Source of the DNA: Pseudomonas sp. UYIF39
GTDB taxonomy: Bacteria; Pseudomonadota; Gammaproteobacteria; Pseudomonadales; Pseudomonadaceae
DNA: 64,000 nt
Reading direction: 5' to 3'
Assembly: GCF_029963765.1 (NCBI RefSeq)
Contig: NZ_JALBYU010000006.1
Location: 186,001-250,000 of the forward strand
The notes below the pieces were generated by a model that was given only the letters and a program-made list of their open reading frames with translations, ran no database searches and had not been told where the DNA came from. The translations under genes were made by a program, and so were the position numbers. Positions 41,906 to 53,328 of this stretch are shown in pieces. Positions within the stretch are counted from its first letter, which is position 1; the number at the start of each line of letters is the position of its first letter.

Positions 41906-42260
41906 GCGGGCGCGACAAGCGTTGCTGCCAGTTCCCGGCATGGGTGCGCTGACATTCTTCTTCAGAATCGAACTGCACATGGGCCGATACCGGGCTGACG
42001 GGAACATCCGCTTCGTTTAACGCATTGGCGGTCAACTCGACCATGCGCTCGCCCTGCCCACTGGCCAGCGCCTGTTCCTTATTGGCCTGCGTATCGAAGA
42101 CCCAGATGACCCGCAGACTGGAGGGAAATAGGTCGTAATCGATCTCGTGGGTCAGCCAGCAGAACCCGACGATTTCCACTTTGGCCGTCTCACACGCCTC
42201 GGTCAGGGTGGCAATCAGACGACGCTCGATGTGCGCCTGATCGCGTTTGCTTAACGGCAT
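41853..42260 (-). CDS. Conserved Pseudomonas protein often labelled Fis family regulator
   Basis: A 135-residue protein starting MPLSKRDQAHIERRLIATLT with a compact alpha/beta part (EIVGFCWLTHEIDYDLFPSS, RVIWVFDTQANKEQAL). It is conserved among pseudomonads and is often named Fis-like in databases, but no Fis-type helix-turn-helix is visible. The last 17 residues (from about LTSKTSSPRPRKGS) run antisense into the transporter's 3' end. They look like a read-through tail gained after loss of an earlier stop. Function unknown. Confidence 0.7.
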   Translation of the reverse strand: MPLSKRDQAHIERRLIATLTEACETAKVEIVGFCWLTHEIDYDLFPSSLRVIWVFDTQANKEQALASGQGERMVELTANALNEADVPVSPVSAHVQFDSEEECQRTHAGNWQQRLSRPLTSKTSSPRPRKGSPRR

Positions 42261-42433
42261 GGGTGAATCCTTGTGACGGGTAAAAAGAACCCATCATACG
42301 ACACCTCCATGTCCTCTTTGGCAGACGCACTGCGCCCAGCGCAAATATGTCTATTTGGCCCGTGAACCATGTGTTGAAGCGCCAGTCTTAGCGGAGCTAA
42401 GAAACCCACTTGCCCGCTCAGAGCTGTCTATCC

Positions 42434-43294
42434 ATGCGCCAAACCCTCCTGTCCGTTCGCGTTGCCTCGCTCTGTTTCATTCCTCTGTTTTCCCTGTTCG
42501 CCAACCCCGCCCATGCCGGTGCCGAAAGGCAGTTGGTGGAAGCCATCAACGACTACCGCGCTCACCCCGATCGCTGCTCGGGGCGCGCGGGTCGAGCGTT
42601 ATCGCCGCTGGCATTGAAATCGAACCTGGCCTTGCCGATCGGCTATGGCGGCGGTGTGCGCGATCGATTGAAAGCGTCCGGCTATCAGGCGGTGAGCGTG
42701 CGCACTATTCGTGTGGTCGGTGCGCAGGATGCCGATGAGGCCTTCGACATGCTCCAGAGCGATTACTGCGGGGCGTTGCTCGATACCCAATATGCCGACA
42801 TTGGCGTCAGTCGCGCCCGGAGTGAGTGGCAGGTGGTGCTGGCGCAGCCTGTGCTTGACAGTCGCATAGGTGATTCGCGAGCCGTCAGCAAAGCATTACT
42901 GGCACAGGTCAATGTGGCCCGCTCAAAGTCGCGCCTCTGCGGTCGTCAGCGCTTCGCTGCCGCACGGCCATTGGCCTGGAATGCAGCCTTGGGCGCTGCG
43001 GCGCAAGGACACAGCAAAGCGATGGCCTACGGCAACTACTTCGCCCACCAGGACCCCGACGGTGAAATGCCCGCAGACCGGGCCAGAGCAGCTGGTTTCC
43101 GTGGCCGGCAGATCGGCGAGAACATCGCTGCCGGCCAGGGCTCACCGAGCAAGGCCATGTCGGGCTGGCTGGCCAGCCCCGGGCATTGCGCCAACCTGAT
43201 GAACCCGGTGTTTACCCAGGTGGGTGCGGCCTATGCGGCGGACGCGCGCAGTGATGAGGGGGTTTATTGGACGATGTTGTTTGGCGCGCAGTAA
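42434..43294 (+). CDS. Secreted CAP-domain protein
   Basis: A 286-residue exported protein. A signal peptide spans about residues 1-29 (VASLCFIPLFSLFANPAHAG). The C-terminal CAP/SCP domain (about 155-286) has LLAQVNVARSKSRLCG, LAWNAALGAAAQGHSKAMA, YFAHQDPDGEMPADRARAAG and GENIAAGQGSPSKAMSGWLA, then SPGHCANLMNPVFTQVGAAY. The N-terminal half starts AERQLVEAINDYRAHPDRCS, which imitates the start of a CAP domain but lacks its core, so a partial duplication is likely. The role is unknown; members are linked to cell envelopes. A TTG start eight codons earlier is less likely. Confidence 0.83.
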   Translation: MRQTLLSVRVASLCFIPLFSLFANPAHAGAERQLVEAINDYRAHPDRCSGRAGRALSPLALKSNLALPIGYGGGVRDRLKASGYQAVSVRTIRVVGAQDADEAFDMLQSDYCGALLDTQYADIGVSRARSEWQVVLAQPVLDSRIGDSRAVSKALLAQVNVARSKSRLCGRQRFAAARPLAWNAALGAAAQGHSKAMAYGNYFAHQDPDGEMPADRARAAGFRGRQIGENIAAGQGSPSKAMSGWLASPGHCANLMNPVFTQVGAAYAADARSDEGVYWTMLFGAQ

Positions 43295-43310
43295 GTGATT
43301 GAGAGGCGCC

Positions 43311-43940
43311 TTATTTAGGGCGCCGCACCGCCCTCACCTTTCCACTGCCACCGCCGCCGCAGAAAAACTGCTCGGCGCCGTCCGATTCAAGCCCCGACAC
43401 CCCGACGCCGGCCGGCAGTTTCACACTCTCCAGCACCTCACCGGTGGTCGAATCGATATGGCGTAACTCACTCTCGTCTTCTTCCCAGGTGCCATGCCAC
43501 AGCTGTCCCTCGACCCAGGTCACCCCGGTGACAAAGCGGTTGGATTCAAGGGTGCGCAGAATCGCGCCGGTCTCGGGATCGATCTGATGGATCTTGCGAT
43601 CCCGATACTCGCCGACCCACAGCGTCCCTTCCGCCCACGTCAGCCCTGAGTCACTGCCGCCAGGCGCTGGAATAGTCGCGAGTACACGGCCGGTCTCCGG
43701 GTCAATTTTCTGGATGCGATCCTCGGCGATCTGGAACAGGTGCTGGCCGTCGAAGGCGGTTCCGGCATGGGCGGCGACATCGATTGAACGCAGTGTCTTG
43801 CCGCTCGCAGGGTCCAGCGCGTTGAGTTTGTCGCCGGTGGCAAACCACACGTGCTGGCCGTCCCAGGTGACGCCATGCACCTTGTCGACACCGGCAAAGG
43901 GTCCATATTCACGAACGATTTTGGCTGCTGACTGTTTCAT
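43311..43940 (-). CDS. Beta-propeller protein (glutamine cyclotransferase/YVTN-like)
   Basis: A 209-residue protein of repeated blades: VHGVTWDGQHVWFATGDKLN, ALDPASGKTLRSID, AFDGQHLFQIAEDRIQKIDP, LTWAEGTLWVGEYRDRKIHQ and VTWVEGQLWHGTWEEDESEL. About five WD/YVTN-like repeats give a small propeller. There is no signal peptide, so it is cytoplasmic, unlike true glutaminyl cyclases, and no catalytic Glu/Asp can be assigned. It lies 36 bases after a helix-turn-helix regulator gene, probably in one operon, and may read a metabolite signal with it. Confidence 0.75.
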   Translation of the reverse strand: MKQSAAKIVREYGPFAGVDKVHGVTWDGQHVWFATGDKLNALDPASGKTLRSIDVAAHAGTAFDGQHLFQIAEDRIQKIDPETGRVLATIPAPGGSDSGLTWAEGTLWVGEYRDRKIHQIDPETGAILRTLESNRFVTGVTWVEGQLWHGTWEEDESELRHIDSTTGEVLESVKLPAGVGVSGLESDGAEQFFCGGGGSGKVRAVRRPK

Positions 43941-43976
43941 GTTGGCATTCCTCGTTACGGGGGTGTGGCGTTCATC

Positions 43977-45197
43977 CTAGTCACCCGGCAGCGGCACCGG
44001 GAGTAACAAGGTCGTCGCGAAACCCGGCACCGGCGGGGTCATCCAGCGACGTGCCCGGCCGCGACCGAACGACTGCACTTTGCCCGCGCGGGCCAGTTCT
44101 TCGAGTGCCCGTTGCACCGTCCGCTGGCTGGCACCGAGGGCCAGTGCCAGGGCCGAGCTCGACCACGACTCACCGTCGACGAGGAAAGCGAACACCCCCG
44201 CGTGCTTCTCTTCGACGTGTTGCGCCAGCACCACGACGTCAGAGGCAACCAGCGACACCAGCGCAAAACCACGTTGGGTTGCAGTGACGCCGGCCAAGGG
44301 TTTCAGCGCCGCGCGCAGTCGCCCGACTTCGACTCTCAACCGCGCGCGAAGGGACTCATCGGCGTGCTTCAAACGAAAGGCCTGGGTAATCAGCGTTTCC
44401 CTCGACACGTCGCCCGGCCACGCTTCGGCCAGTGCCCGTGCGAGGGCGAACAAGACCGGGCGTGTGGCGAGGGAAACCGACATGCCGGCGCCACGCACGA
44501 CGTAGCGACAGGCGTCCACGACCAGCGACGTGGACGCCAGCAACGCTTCAACCTCATCTAGCAACAGCGGCCGTTCTTCGCCATGGGCAATCAAACGCGC
44601 GACGGGCGTGTTCAGGACAAGGGCAGCGTTTTCCACCTCGGCCGTCAGCGCAGGAATATCGGCGTCGCGCGCGGCGTGCTCGGCTCTTGTGAGTGCAGAC
44701 CGCGCCTTGTTCGTCTCGAGTCGTCGCATCGCGATCCCGGCCACGACCAGTTCGTGGGCGGCACGCAATGCCGGCGGCAATGGCGCAGGGTCAAGCTCGG
44801 CGAGCAGCACGTCGGCCTCTTCGAGATGCCCGATCAGCAGCAAACGCCGAATCTGCAAATACCGCGCATGAGCGGCGTTCACTCGATCGCCGTGCGCCTC
44901 AAGCGTCACCCGCGCCGACTCGAGTGCCTTCACCGGCCAGCCCAACTCCCGGGAGGCCAGCGCGATCTCGGCCTCGGCAACCACACAGCGCGCTCGAGCC
45001 AAGACCTCCTTCGGCCCGAAGGCCCGCGCCGCCCTCTGCACCAGCGCCTTGGCTCGCACCAGATCGCCGAGTTGCGCCATCGCAATCCCGCGCAACGCCA
45101 GCGCCGGCGCATCGTCGCGCAACGCGACCCGGTTCAGCGCGCCGAGCGGATCACCCGCCGCCAGCGCCTGCGCTGCGGCCGTGATCAGCGAGTCCAT
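43977..45197 (-). CDS. Large winged-helix regulator with TPR-like N-terminus
   Basis: A 406-residue alanine- and arginine-rich protein. Residues 1-200 are helical pairs like TPRs (ALRGIAMAQLGDLVRAKALV, AAHELVVAGIAMRRLETNKA). The middle holds an OmpR-like winged-helix stretch, ETLITQAFRLKHADESLRAR, RLRVEVGRLRAALKPLAGVT. A second helix-turn-helix ends it: SALALALGASQRTVQRALEE followed by FGRGRARRWM, which looks like the wing. It is a regulator of an uncommon layout with unknown effector. The beta-propeller gene downstream is the probable co-regulated partner. Confidence 0.65.
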   Translation of the reverse strand: MDSLITAAAQALAAGDPLGALNRVALRDDAPALALRGIAMAQLGDLVRAKALVQRAARAFGPKEVLARARCVVAEAEIALASRELGWPVKALESARVTLEAHGDRVNAAHARYLQIRRLLLIGHLEEADVLLAELDPAPLPPALRAAHELVVAGIAMRRLETNKARSALTRAEHAARDADIPALTAEVENAALVLNTPVARLIAHGEERPLLLDEVEALLASTSLVVDACRYVVRGAGMSVSLATRPVLFALARALAEAWPGDVSRETLITQAFRLKHADESLRARLRVEVGRLRAALKPLAGVTATQRGFALVSLVASDVVVLAQHVEEKHAGVFAFLVDGESWSSSALALALGASQRTVQRALEELARAGKVQSFGRGRARRWMTPPVPGFATTLLLPVPLPGD

Positions 45198-45326
45198 CGG
45201 AGTCCCGCCACCGTTGTCACTCCCACCGTTGGACGTCCGGTGTTTAGTCTAATTCACGATCCTCCACCAGGCTCTTCCAGAAGCGCTCGTAACTCTTGTT
45301 TCGCAGCACGACAGGACAAGCATTAT

Positions 45327-45833
45327 CTATGCACATGGGATTCCCATGCTTTTGACTTCGGTGAGCAACCGCATGTTTATCAGCGCCACACGACGCCCGT
45401 CCGGCGCCAACCGCTCCTCAACCCCATACGGCACAAACCCGAGCTGCGGATACAGAAGCAACCCCGCCGTGTTCTCGTTGAAGCACGACAGCTGCACCTC
45501 GCGTGCCCGATGACGTTCAAACGCGAGCCCCACCATCGTCTGCAGCAAAAACTTCGCGACCCCTTTCCCCCGAGCCTTGGGCGACACGATCACATTGCCT
45601 ATCGCGCAAACGCCGTCGCGCTCAAACCTGTAAAAGTTAGCAAAGCCCATAACAGAACCGTCCGCCTCAACCACCGTTGAGTCGGAACGTTGAGCAATCG
45701 ATGCCTGCAGTTGATCCACCGTCAGCGGGTACTGCGCCTTCGGGAACATAAAAAACAGCTCTTGGGGATTTTGGGGAAAGTCGCAAATCGTCAGGACATC
45801 TTCAGCGCTGACGGGACGGTAGGTGAGGTGCAT
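45327..45833 (-). CDS. GNAT family N-acetyltransferase
   Basis: A 168-residue acetyltransferase of the GNAT fold. The acetyl-CoA site is IVSPKARGKGVAKFLLQTMV near residue 85, after CAIGNVIVSP, and FNENTAGLLLYPQLGFVPYG near 118 is motif B. The start MHLTYRPVSAEDVLTICDFP is usual. The substrate may be an amino group of an antibiotic, peptide or small metabolite and cannot be told. A perfect dyad (45875-45901) lies 41 bases before the start codon. Confidence 0.87.
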   Translation of the reverse strand: MHLTYRPVSAEDVLTICDFPQNPQELFFMFPKAQYPLTVDQLQASIAQRSDSTVVEADGSVMGFANFYRFERDGVCAIGNVIVSPKARGKGVAKFLLQTMVGLAFERHRAREVQLSCFNENTAGLLLYPQLGFVPYGVEERLAPDGRRVALINMRLLTEVKSMGIPCA

Positions 45834-48500
<2,667 letters not shown>

Positions 48501-48522
48501 CACGAGCGGTATCGCTGAAACT

Positions 48523-48558
48523 GCAACGCCTCCCACTGTGGAGGCGTTGTGCTTTTTG
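48523..48558 (+). terminator. Rho-independent terminator of katG
   Basis: GCAACGCCTCC and GGAGGCGTTG form a 10-bp stem with a six-base loop, followed by TGCTTTTTG. It lies 22 bases after the katG stop. Confidence 0.85.
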
Positions 48559-48651
48559 TCACTTGACGCCTCACACCGTCAGATGGGAAAACGTGCGTGG
48601 CCCGGATGCAAGCGTTGGATTCAACACGAATCAAGGAAGACTCATCAAACC

Positions 48652-49671
48652 ATGAAAACCCTACTGTGTTTGCTGATCGCCACCGGCGTCGGCACCGCGC
48701 TGCAATACGCTGGTATCCCCCATGGCCTGTTGCTCGGTTCGATACTCGCCACCGCGTTGATCGCCAGCAACTTGCGTTTTTCCCCCACGCTGCCCTTCAG
48801 CCTTGGCTACGTGCAAATCGTATTGGGGATCGCGACCGGTCTGATGTTCACGTCGTGGAATAGCCAAACGGCGGCCGCCATGTTGCCGAGCCTGGGCTTC
48901 ATGCTGCTGGGCCTGACGGTCCAGAGCGCCGTGGCCGGTTTGTGGCTGCTCAGAGTCTCGGGATGGAACCCGAAGGACTCCCTGTTAGCCGTGTATCCGG
49001 GCGCACTCGCCGCCGTGTTCGATTTGCTCGAGTCCGAGCGCGCTTCCAGCAAGGTGATCGTCGTGCACTTGGTGCGACTGTTATCGATCACCGTGCTGGT
49101 CAGCTTTTGCATTCCCGGACAGACCGACGTGGCACTTGCCGAGAGCAGCCCGCTGCTTACGAGTACCGCGCTGACCCTGCTGTTACTGATCGCCTTGTGC
49201 CTGTTGCTCGGCCGCTTGCTGTTGCGTGTCGGCGTTCCAGCACCGTTCATGCTCACCGCGATCGTCGTCACCGGCGTCTACCTCAAGCTGGGCTATCTCC
49301 AGGCCTTCCACCTGCCGTCATGGAGTGTCGACACCGCCGTGGTCCTCCTCGGCGTGCTGATCGGCTCGAAATTCAAAGACATCAGCCTCGCAGACCTTAT
49401 CCGCCACGGACGGGCCGGACTGATGGCCGTCGCCCTGATGCTGCTGATCGCAGCGGCGTTTGCCGCAGTGGCCGGACGGGTACTGGGCAGCGATCCCTTG
49501 TCGCTGTGGCTGGCGTACATGCCTGGCGCCATCGAAACCATCGCCCTCGTCTCCTTCAGTGGCGGGCTGAACGTGGTGTTCATCCTGACCCATCACCTGG
49601 TGCGGATGGTGGTGCTGCACTTCGCGCCGGCGTTGGTCGTTCAGGCGCGGCGCTGGCGGGAGGATGTCTGA
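48652..49671 (+). CDS. AbrB-family (ammonia monooxygenase-like) membrane protein
   Basis: A 339-residue integral membrane protein with about ten spans in two AbrB-duplication repeats. Repeat marks are GIPHGLLLGSILATALIASN with LAVYPGALAAVFDLLESERA, and the second copy MPGAIETIALVSFSGGLNVV. It is often named putative ammonia monooxygenase, a label with no biochemical support; a transport or regulatory role is more plausible. The frame is open from 48538, but the ATG at 48652 starts the first helix. CAAGGAAGAC precedes it. Confidence 0.83.
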   Translation: MKTLLCLLIATGVGTALQYAGIPHGLLLGSILATALIASNLRFSPTLPFSLGYVQIVLGIATGLMFTSWNSQTAAAMLPSLGFMLLGLTVQSAVAGLWLLRVSGWNPKDSLLAVYPGALAAVFDLLESERASSKVIVVHLVRLLSITVLVSFCIPGQTDVALAESSPLLTSTALTLLLLIALCLLLGRLLLRVGVPAPFMLTAIVVTGVYLKLGYLQAFHLPSWSVDTAVVLLGVLIGSKFKDISLADLIRHGRAGLMAVALMLLIAAAFAAVAGRVLGSDPLSLWLAYMPGAIETIALVSFSGGLNVVFILTHHLVRMVVLHFAPALVVQARRWREDV

Positions 49672-49683
49672 TCGCAGGAAGGA

Positions 49684-49767
49684 TTAAGTGGGAGAGATCG
49701 TGGCCAGGGCACCAATCAAAATGGTCAACACCAGAAATCCACCCAGGAAAATCGCCATCTTGCCCAT
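49684..49767 (-). CDS. 27-residue single-span membrane miniprotein
   Basis: A tiny gene, MGKMAIFLGGFLVLTILIG then ALATISPT, found by eye. It has an excellent ribosome site, TAGGAGG, three bases before CC-ATG, and a hydrophobic stretch of about 18 residues flanked by a lysine, so it is likely an inner-membrane protein. It lies on the minus strand just after the AbrB-family gene, convergent with it, and is followed by the next plus-strand gene. Such proteins regulate or stabilise larger membrane complexes; the partner is unknown. The 3' end is 13 bases from the AbrB stop. Confidence 0.6.
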   Translation of the reverse strand: MGKMAIFLGGFLVLTILIGALATISPT

Positions 49768-49943
49768 TGGGCCTCCTACATTATGAGTTTGCGGTGCAGC
49801 GGTTGCCGCGACTGCGGAGCGTGCCGTTATTGTGAGCCGGCGGCTGTGTGCATTACAGATGCAGATAGCGCGGGAAAATACGGATCAGAACACCGAACTG
49901 GGGCTAGATCGCCTTTAAACATCAATTCCGCCAGGATCTATTT

Positions 49944-50762
49944 ATGCCGCTGAGTTTTCATAAGATGCACGCCAATGGCGATGACTTCGTCATTGTGGAC
50001 TCGCGAAACGCGGCCAATCCAATGACAAGTACCCTGGCTCGGCGAATGGGTGATCGGAACCGAGGCGTCGGGTTCAATCAACTCGCGGTGGTGCTCGATT
50101 GCGATGATGCAGATGCGCGTTTGATGTTTTGGAATGCAGATGGCTCCACGCTGGATGCTTGTGGCAGTGCAACGCGGGGCGCCGCGGATATGCTGATGCG
50201 CGAATCAAATATTACTTCGATAGCACTCCGAACCAACCGCGGCCTACTCACTTGCGAACGAGCTTCAACCGGCGCAATTTCCGTCAACATGGGGGAGCCA
50301 CTTTTCGGCTGGTCGGACATTCCTCTGTCGCTGGAACGGGACACTGCTGTTTTGCCACTTGCTGGTAGCCCAATAGCTTGCAGCATGGGAAATCCGCACT
50401 GCACCTATTTTGTGGACGATCTAACGGCCATTGATATAGCGACAATCGGACCGACAATCGAAACCAATCCCCTATTCCCCCTCAGGACGAACGTGCATTT
50501 CGTCCAGATCATTAACCGAAAGCACATTCGGTTGCGCATCTGGGAGCGCTGGGGTGGTATTCCACTCGGTTCAGGTTCCTGCTCTTGTGGCGCCGCTGTT
50601 AACGGAATTCGTCGTGGTTTGTTAGACAACTCCGTTGAGGTTGAATGTGATGGCGGAACGGTAACGGTTCAATGGGAGGGCCTGGGACCTGTGTTTCTTA
50701 TCGGACCGGTAGAGACAACATTTTCGGGAATGATCATGGATGGTTTATTGCAAGCTTTATAG
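49944..50762 (+). CDS. Divergent diaminopimelate epimerase (DapF) paralogue
   Basis: A 272-residue member of the DapF family, which interconverts LL- and meso-diaminopimelate with two cysteines. The start FHKMHANGDDFVIVDSRN is DapF-like. The first catalytic Cys73 lies in DACGSATRGAADM, where DapF usually has ACGNGAR; the second region reads SGSCSCGAAVNGIRRG with Cys213/215 where ACGTGA is usual. Both cysteines can be placed but their loops differ, so another amino acid may be the substrate. Codon use is less GC-rich than in the neighbours. TCCGCCAGGATC before the ATG is a usable ribosome site. Confidence 0.8.
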   Translation: MPLSFHKMHANGDDFVIVDSRNAANPMTSTLARRMGDRNRGVGFNQLAVVLDCDDADARLMFWNADGSTLDACGSATRGAADMLMRESNITSIALRTNRGLLTCERASTGAISVNMGEPLFGWSDIPLSLERDTAVLPLAGSPIACSMGNPHCTYFVDDLTAIDIATIGPTIETNPLFPLRTNVHFVQIINRKHIRLRIWERWGGIPLGSGSCSCGAAVNGIRRGLLDNSVEVECDGGTVTVQWEGLGPVFLIGPVETTFSGMIMDGLLQAL

Positions 50763-50878
50763 CTGCTATATCGTGATAAACAGAGGCGGTCCAGAGGACT
50801 CGGAACCCTACCCGGATGCTTGGGTAGCAGAGCACCACGCCTAGTTGTCAACGCTCAAAAATGGATCGAGGATAGGGA

Positions 50879-51502
50879 ATGAGTATTTTCAGTCGAATAA
50901 AAACTTTCGTAAGACGTGGCCAGGAAGAGCAAGTTGCCGGCTACTCCATACCAGAGTTGAAATCGGTTTTTGCTGAGCCTCTATCCCGTCTCCCTCGGTC
51001 TCTGACCGACTATCCGCAAGTGGTATATTTGGACGATATCGGTATCTCGGCCTATTACTCTGCTTTCTTAATCGGCAATGAAGACGCTCATAAGTTTTCG
51101 GCACTTGTCGAATCGAATTTCAGGTTCAAGACTGAAAAACTATTCAACGACCTTCCCGTAAAACGTTATTCCGACATCCGAGAAAACAACCACCTGATCT
51201 ATTTCAGATCCGACGGTGAATTTAACACCACAACAATCCAGATGGTTACGAACAGCGTGGAATTTCTAAACATCATTAAGCTTGAGAAACTGGCCGTTCC
51301 GCCACCCTGGATAGCGTTTGAGGGGTACAACCCTTCTTGGTGGGGAGGCGATATGCAAGGCGCTCAGGGATACTATAACGAGAGCTACTTCTCACCGTTT
51401 TTCACAAATTTAAGCGCAGCAGAAAGGGAAATTTATTACGCAAGATACAGCGCTCCGAATGATTGGATAAAAAGCTTGAAATTAATGTACGACGTTGAGT
51501 GA
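50879..51502 (+). CDS. Uncharacterised protein of lower GC
   Basis: A 207-residue soluble protein with no family recognised. It begins MSIFSRIKTFVRRGQEEQVA and carries aromatic-rich stretches (NPSWWGGDMQGAQGYYNESY). The phrase GYNPSWWGGDMQGAQG and the many Tyr/Asn/Phe residues suggest a folded globular protein. GGATAGGG lies before the ATG. AT-rich codons compared with the surrounding genes suggest acquisition from elsewhere. It follows the DapF paralogue by 116 bases and may be carried with it. Confidence 0.6.
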   Translation: MSIFSRIKTFVRRGQEEQVAGYSIPELKSVFAEPLSRLPRSLTDYPQVVYLDDIGISAYYSAFLIGNEDAHKFSALVESNFRFKTEKLFNDLPVKRYSDIRENNHLIYFRSDGEFNTTTIQMVTNSVEFLNIIKLEKLAVPPPWIAFEGYNPSWWGGDMQGAQGYYNESYFSPFFTNLSAAEREIYYARYSAPNDWIKSLKLMYDVE

Positions 51503-51516
51503 TCGTTTACGTTTCT

Positions 51517-51558
51517 GGGGCCGCTTCGCAGCCCAACGGGGGCAAGCCCCCTCGCCAC
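51517..51558. repeat. REP element
   Basis: On the minus strand GTGGCGAGGGGGCTTGCCCC, then CGTTGGGCTGCGAAGCGGCC, a REP type found widely in fluorescent pseudomonads. It lies between the orphan gene and the Mqo terminator. Confidence 0.75.
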
Positions 51559-51613
51559 AAAAAAACTCGTCAGCCTTAGCATTTCGTAATCTGCAAGATC
51601 GAATTCCGGACAC

Positions 51614-51653
51614 AAAAAAGCCCACTGACCGTCACCGGTTCAGTGGGCTTTTG
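51614..51653. terminator. Bidirectional rho-independent terminator
   Basis: AAGCCCACTG and CAGTGGGCTT form a 10-bp stem that continues with ACC/GGT, flanked by AAAAAA on the left and TTTTG on the right. It should end mqo (minus strand) and the orphan gene side as well. Confidence 0.85.
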
Positions 51654-51666
51654 ATTGGGCGTCTAG

Positions 51667-53319
51667 TTACAGAGCCATATCAGTAGCAGCATTAGCTTTT
51701 GGCGCCTTAGCCGGAGCAGCCGGAGCAGCCGGAGCAGCCGGAGCCACCACCTGACCCATCACCGGCGGCGGAGTCAGTTGCAACACCTTGGCGGTGTAAG
51801 CCCACTCCTCAGCCACCTTCTCAGGGCTGCCATTCAACTGAGTGCCATAGCTCGGCACGATCTGGTGCAGCTTCTCCTGCCAGGCTGGGGAAGCAACCTT
51901 GTCCTTGAACACTTTCTGCAGCACGGTCAGCATGATCGGCGCAGCCGTCGAAGCGCCCGGCGATGCGCCCAGCAGACCCGCGATGGTGCCGTCTTGCGAG
52001 GCAACGATCTCGGTACCCAACTTCAGCACGCCGCCAGCGGCTTCATCACGCTTGATGATTTGCACGCGCTGGCCGGCTTGCCACAGGCGCCAGTCTTCGG
52101 CTTTGGCGTTCGGGAAGTATTCTTTCAGGGCGTTGAGGCGGTCTTCGTCAGACAGCATCAGTTGGCCGGCGAGGTACTCGACCAGCGGGTATTCCTTGAT
52201 GCCGACTTTGGTCATTGGCCACACGTTGTGCGTGGTGGTGGTGGTCAGCAGGTCCAGGTACGAGCCTTCTTTCAGGAACTTGGTGCTGAAGGTCGCGAAT
52301 GGGCCAAACAGAATGACGCGCTTGCCGTCCAGAACACGGGTGTCCAGGTGCGGAACCGACATTGGCGGTGCGCCAACGGAGGCTTTGCCGTAGGCCTTGG
52401 CCAGGTGTTGCTCGGCGATGGTCGGGTTTTCGGTCACGAGGAACGAGCCGCCAACCGGGAAGCCTGCGTATTCCTTGGCTTCAGGAATGCCGGACTTCTG
52501 CAGCAGGTGCAGTGCACCGCCGCCCGCGCCAATGAACACGAACTTGGCGTCGGTTTCGGTTTTGGTGCCGTCTTTCAGGTTTTTGTAGCTGACGCGCCAG
52601 CTGCCGTCTGCGTTCTTGGTGATGTCTTGCACTTCGCTAGACAGCTTCAAGTCGAACTTCGGCGTGGTTTGCAGGTGCGCGACGAACTGGCGGGTGATCT
52701 CGCCAAAGTTCATATCGGTACCGATCGGGCTCCAGGTGGCCGCGACTTTTTGGTTCGGGTCACGCCCTTCCATCATCAGCGGAACCCACTTCTTGATCAC
52801 AGCCGGGTCTTCGGAGTACTGCATGCCGGCGAACAGCGGGCTCGCTTGCAGGGCTTCGTAGCGCTTCTTCAGGAACTTGATGTTGTCATCGCCCCACACA
52901 AAGCTCATGTGCGGCGTGGAGTTGATGAACGAACGCGGGTTCTTCAGCACGCCTTGCTGGACCTGCCAGGCCCAGAACTGACGGGAGATCTGAAAGGCTT
53001 CGTTGATTTCAACGGCTTTCGGGATCTGAACGTTGCCTTTATCGTCTTCCGGGGTGTAGTTCAACTCGGCCAGGGCGGAGTGACCGGTACCGGCGTTGTT
53101 CCAGCCGTTGGAGCTTTCCAGGGCGACGCCGTCGAGGCGCTCGACCATTTCCATCGACATACCCGGTTCCAGCTCATTGAGCCAGACACCGAGGGTCGCG
53201 CTCATGATGCCGCCGCCAATGAGCAGCACATCGACTTTCTTCGCCTCTTCCGCATGCGCGGACGCGATCCCCATCGACAAAGCCAGCCCCAGCAGGGCCG
53301 TGTTCATTTTTTTAAACAT
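51667..53319 (-). CDS. mqo: Malate:quinone oxidoreductase
   Basis: A 550-residue FAD enzyme that oxidises malate to oxaloacetate and reduces the membrane quinone pool. The FAD site [20 protein letters not shown] follows a signal-like N-terminus ([15 protein letters not shown]), which appears in Pseudomonas Mqo of this type. [20 protein letters not shown] and [17 protein letters not shown] are signature stretches. The carboxyl tail is Ala/Pro-rich ([16 protein letters not shown]), encoded by a 9-base tandem repeat at 51711-51746. AGGTG suits the ATG at 53319; a GTG at 53328 is possible. It is one unit between two clear ends. Confidence 0.92.
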   Translation of the reverse strand: MFKKMNTALLGLALSMGIASAHAEEAKKVDVLLIGGGIMSATLGVWLNELEPGMSMEMVERLDGVALESSNGWNNAGTGHSALAELNYTPEDDKGNVQIPKAVEINEAFQISRQFWAWQVQQGVLKNPRSFINSTPHMSFVWGDDNIKFLKKRYEALQASPLFAGMQYSEDPAVIKKWVPLMMEGRDPNQKVAATWSPIGTDMNFGEITRQFVAHLQTTPKFDLKLSSEVQDITKNADGSWRVSYKNLKDGTKTETDAKFVFIGAGGGALHLLQKSGIPEAKEYAGFPVGGSFLVTENPTIAEQHLAKAYGKASVGAPPMSVPHLDTRVLDGKRVILFGPFATFSTKFLKEGSYLDLLTTTTTHNVWPMTKVGIKEYPLVEYLAGQLMLSDEDRLNALKEYFPNAKAEDWRLWQAGQRVQIIKRDEAAGGVLKLGTEIVASQDGTIAGLLGASPGASTAAPIMLTVLQKVFKDKVASPAWQEKLHQIVPSYGTQLNGSPEKVAEEWAYTAKVLQLTPPPVMGQVVAPAAPAAPAAPAKAPKANAATDMAL

Positions 53320-53328
53320 GTGTAGCAC

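Noticed and set aside
44583..45680. 365-codon plus-strand frame through the regulator gene
   Set aside because: Rich in Arg, Gln and His as antisense frames of GC-rich genes are; it spans two unrelated minus-strand genes.
51778..53325. 515-codon frame antisense to mqo
   Set aside because: A shadow of the GC-rich mqo codons, with valine/glutamine/arginine-rich noise and no motif.
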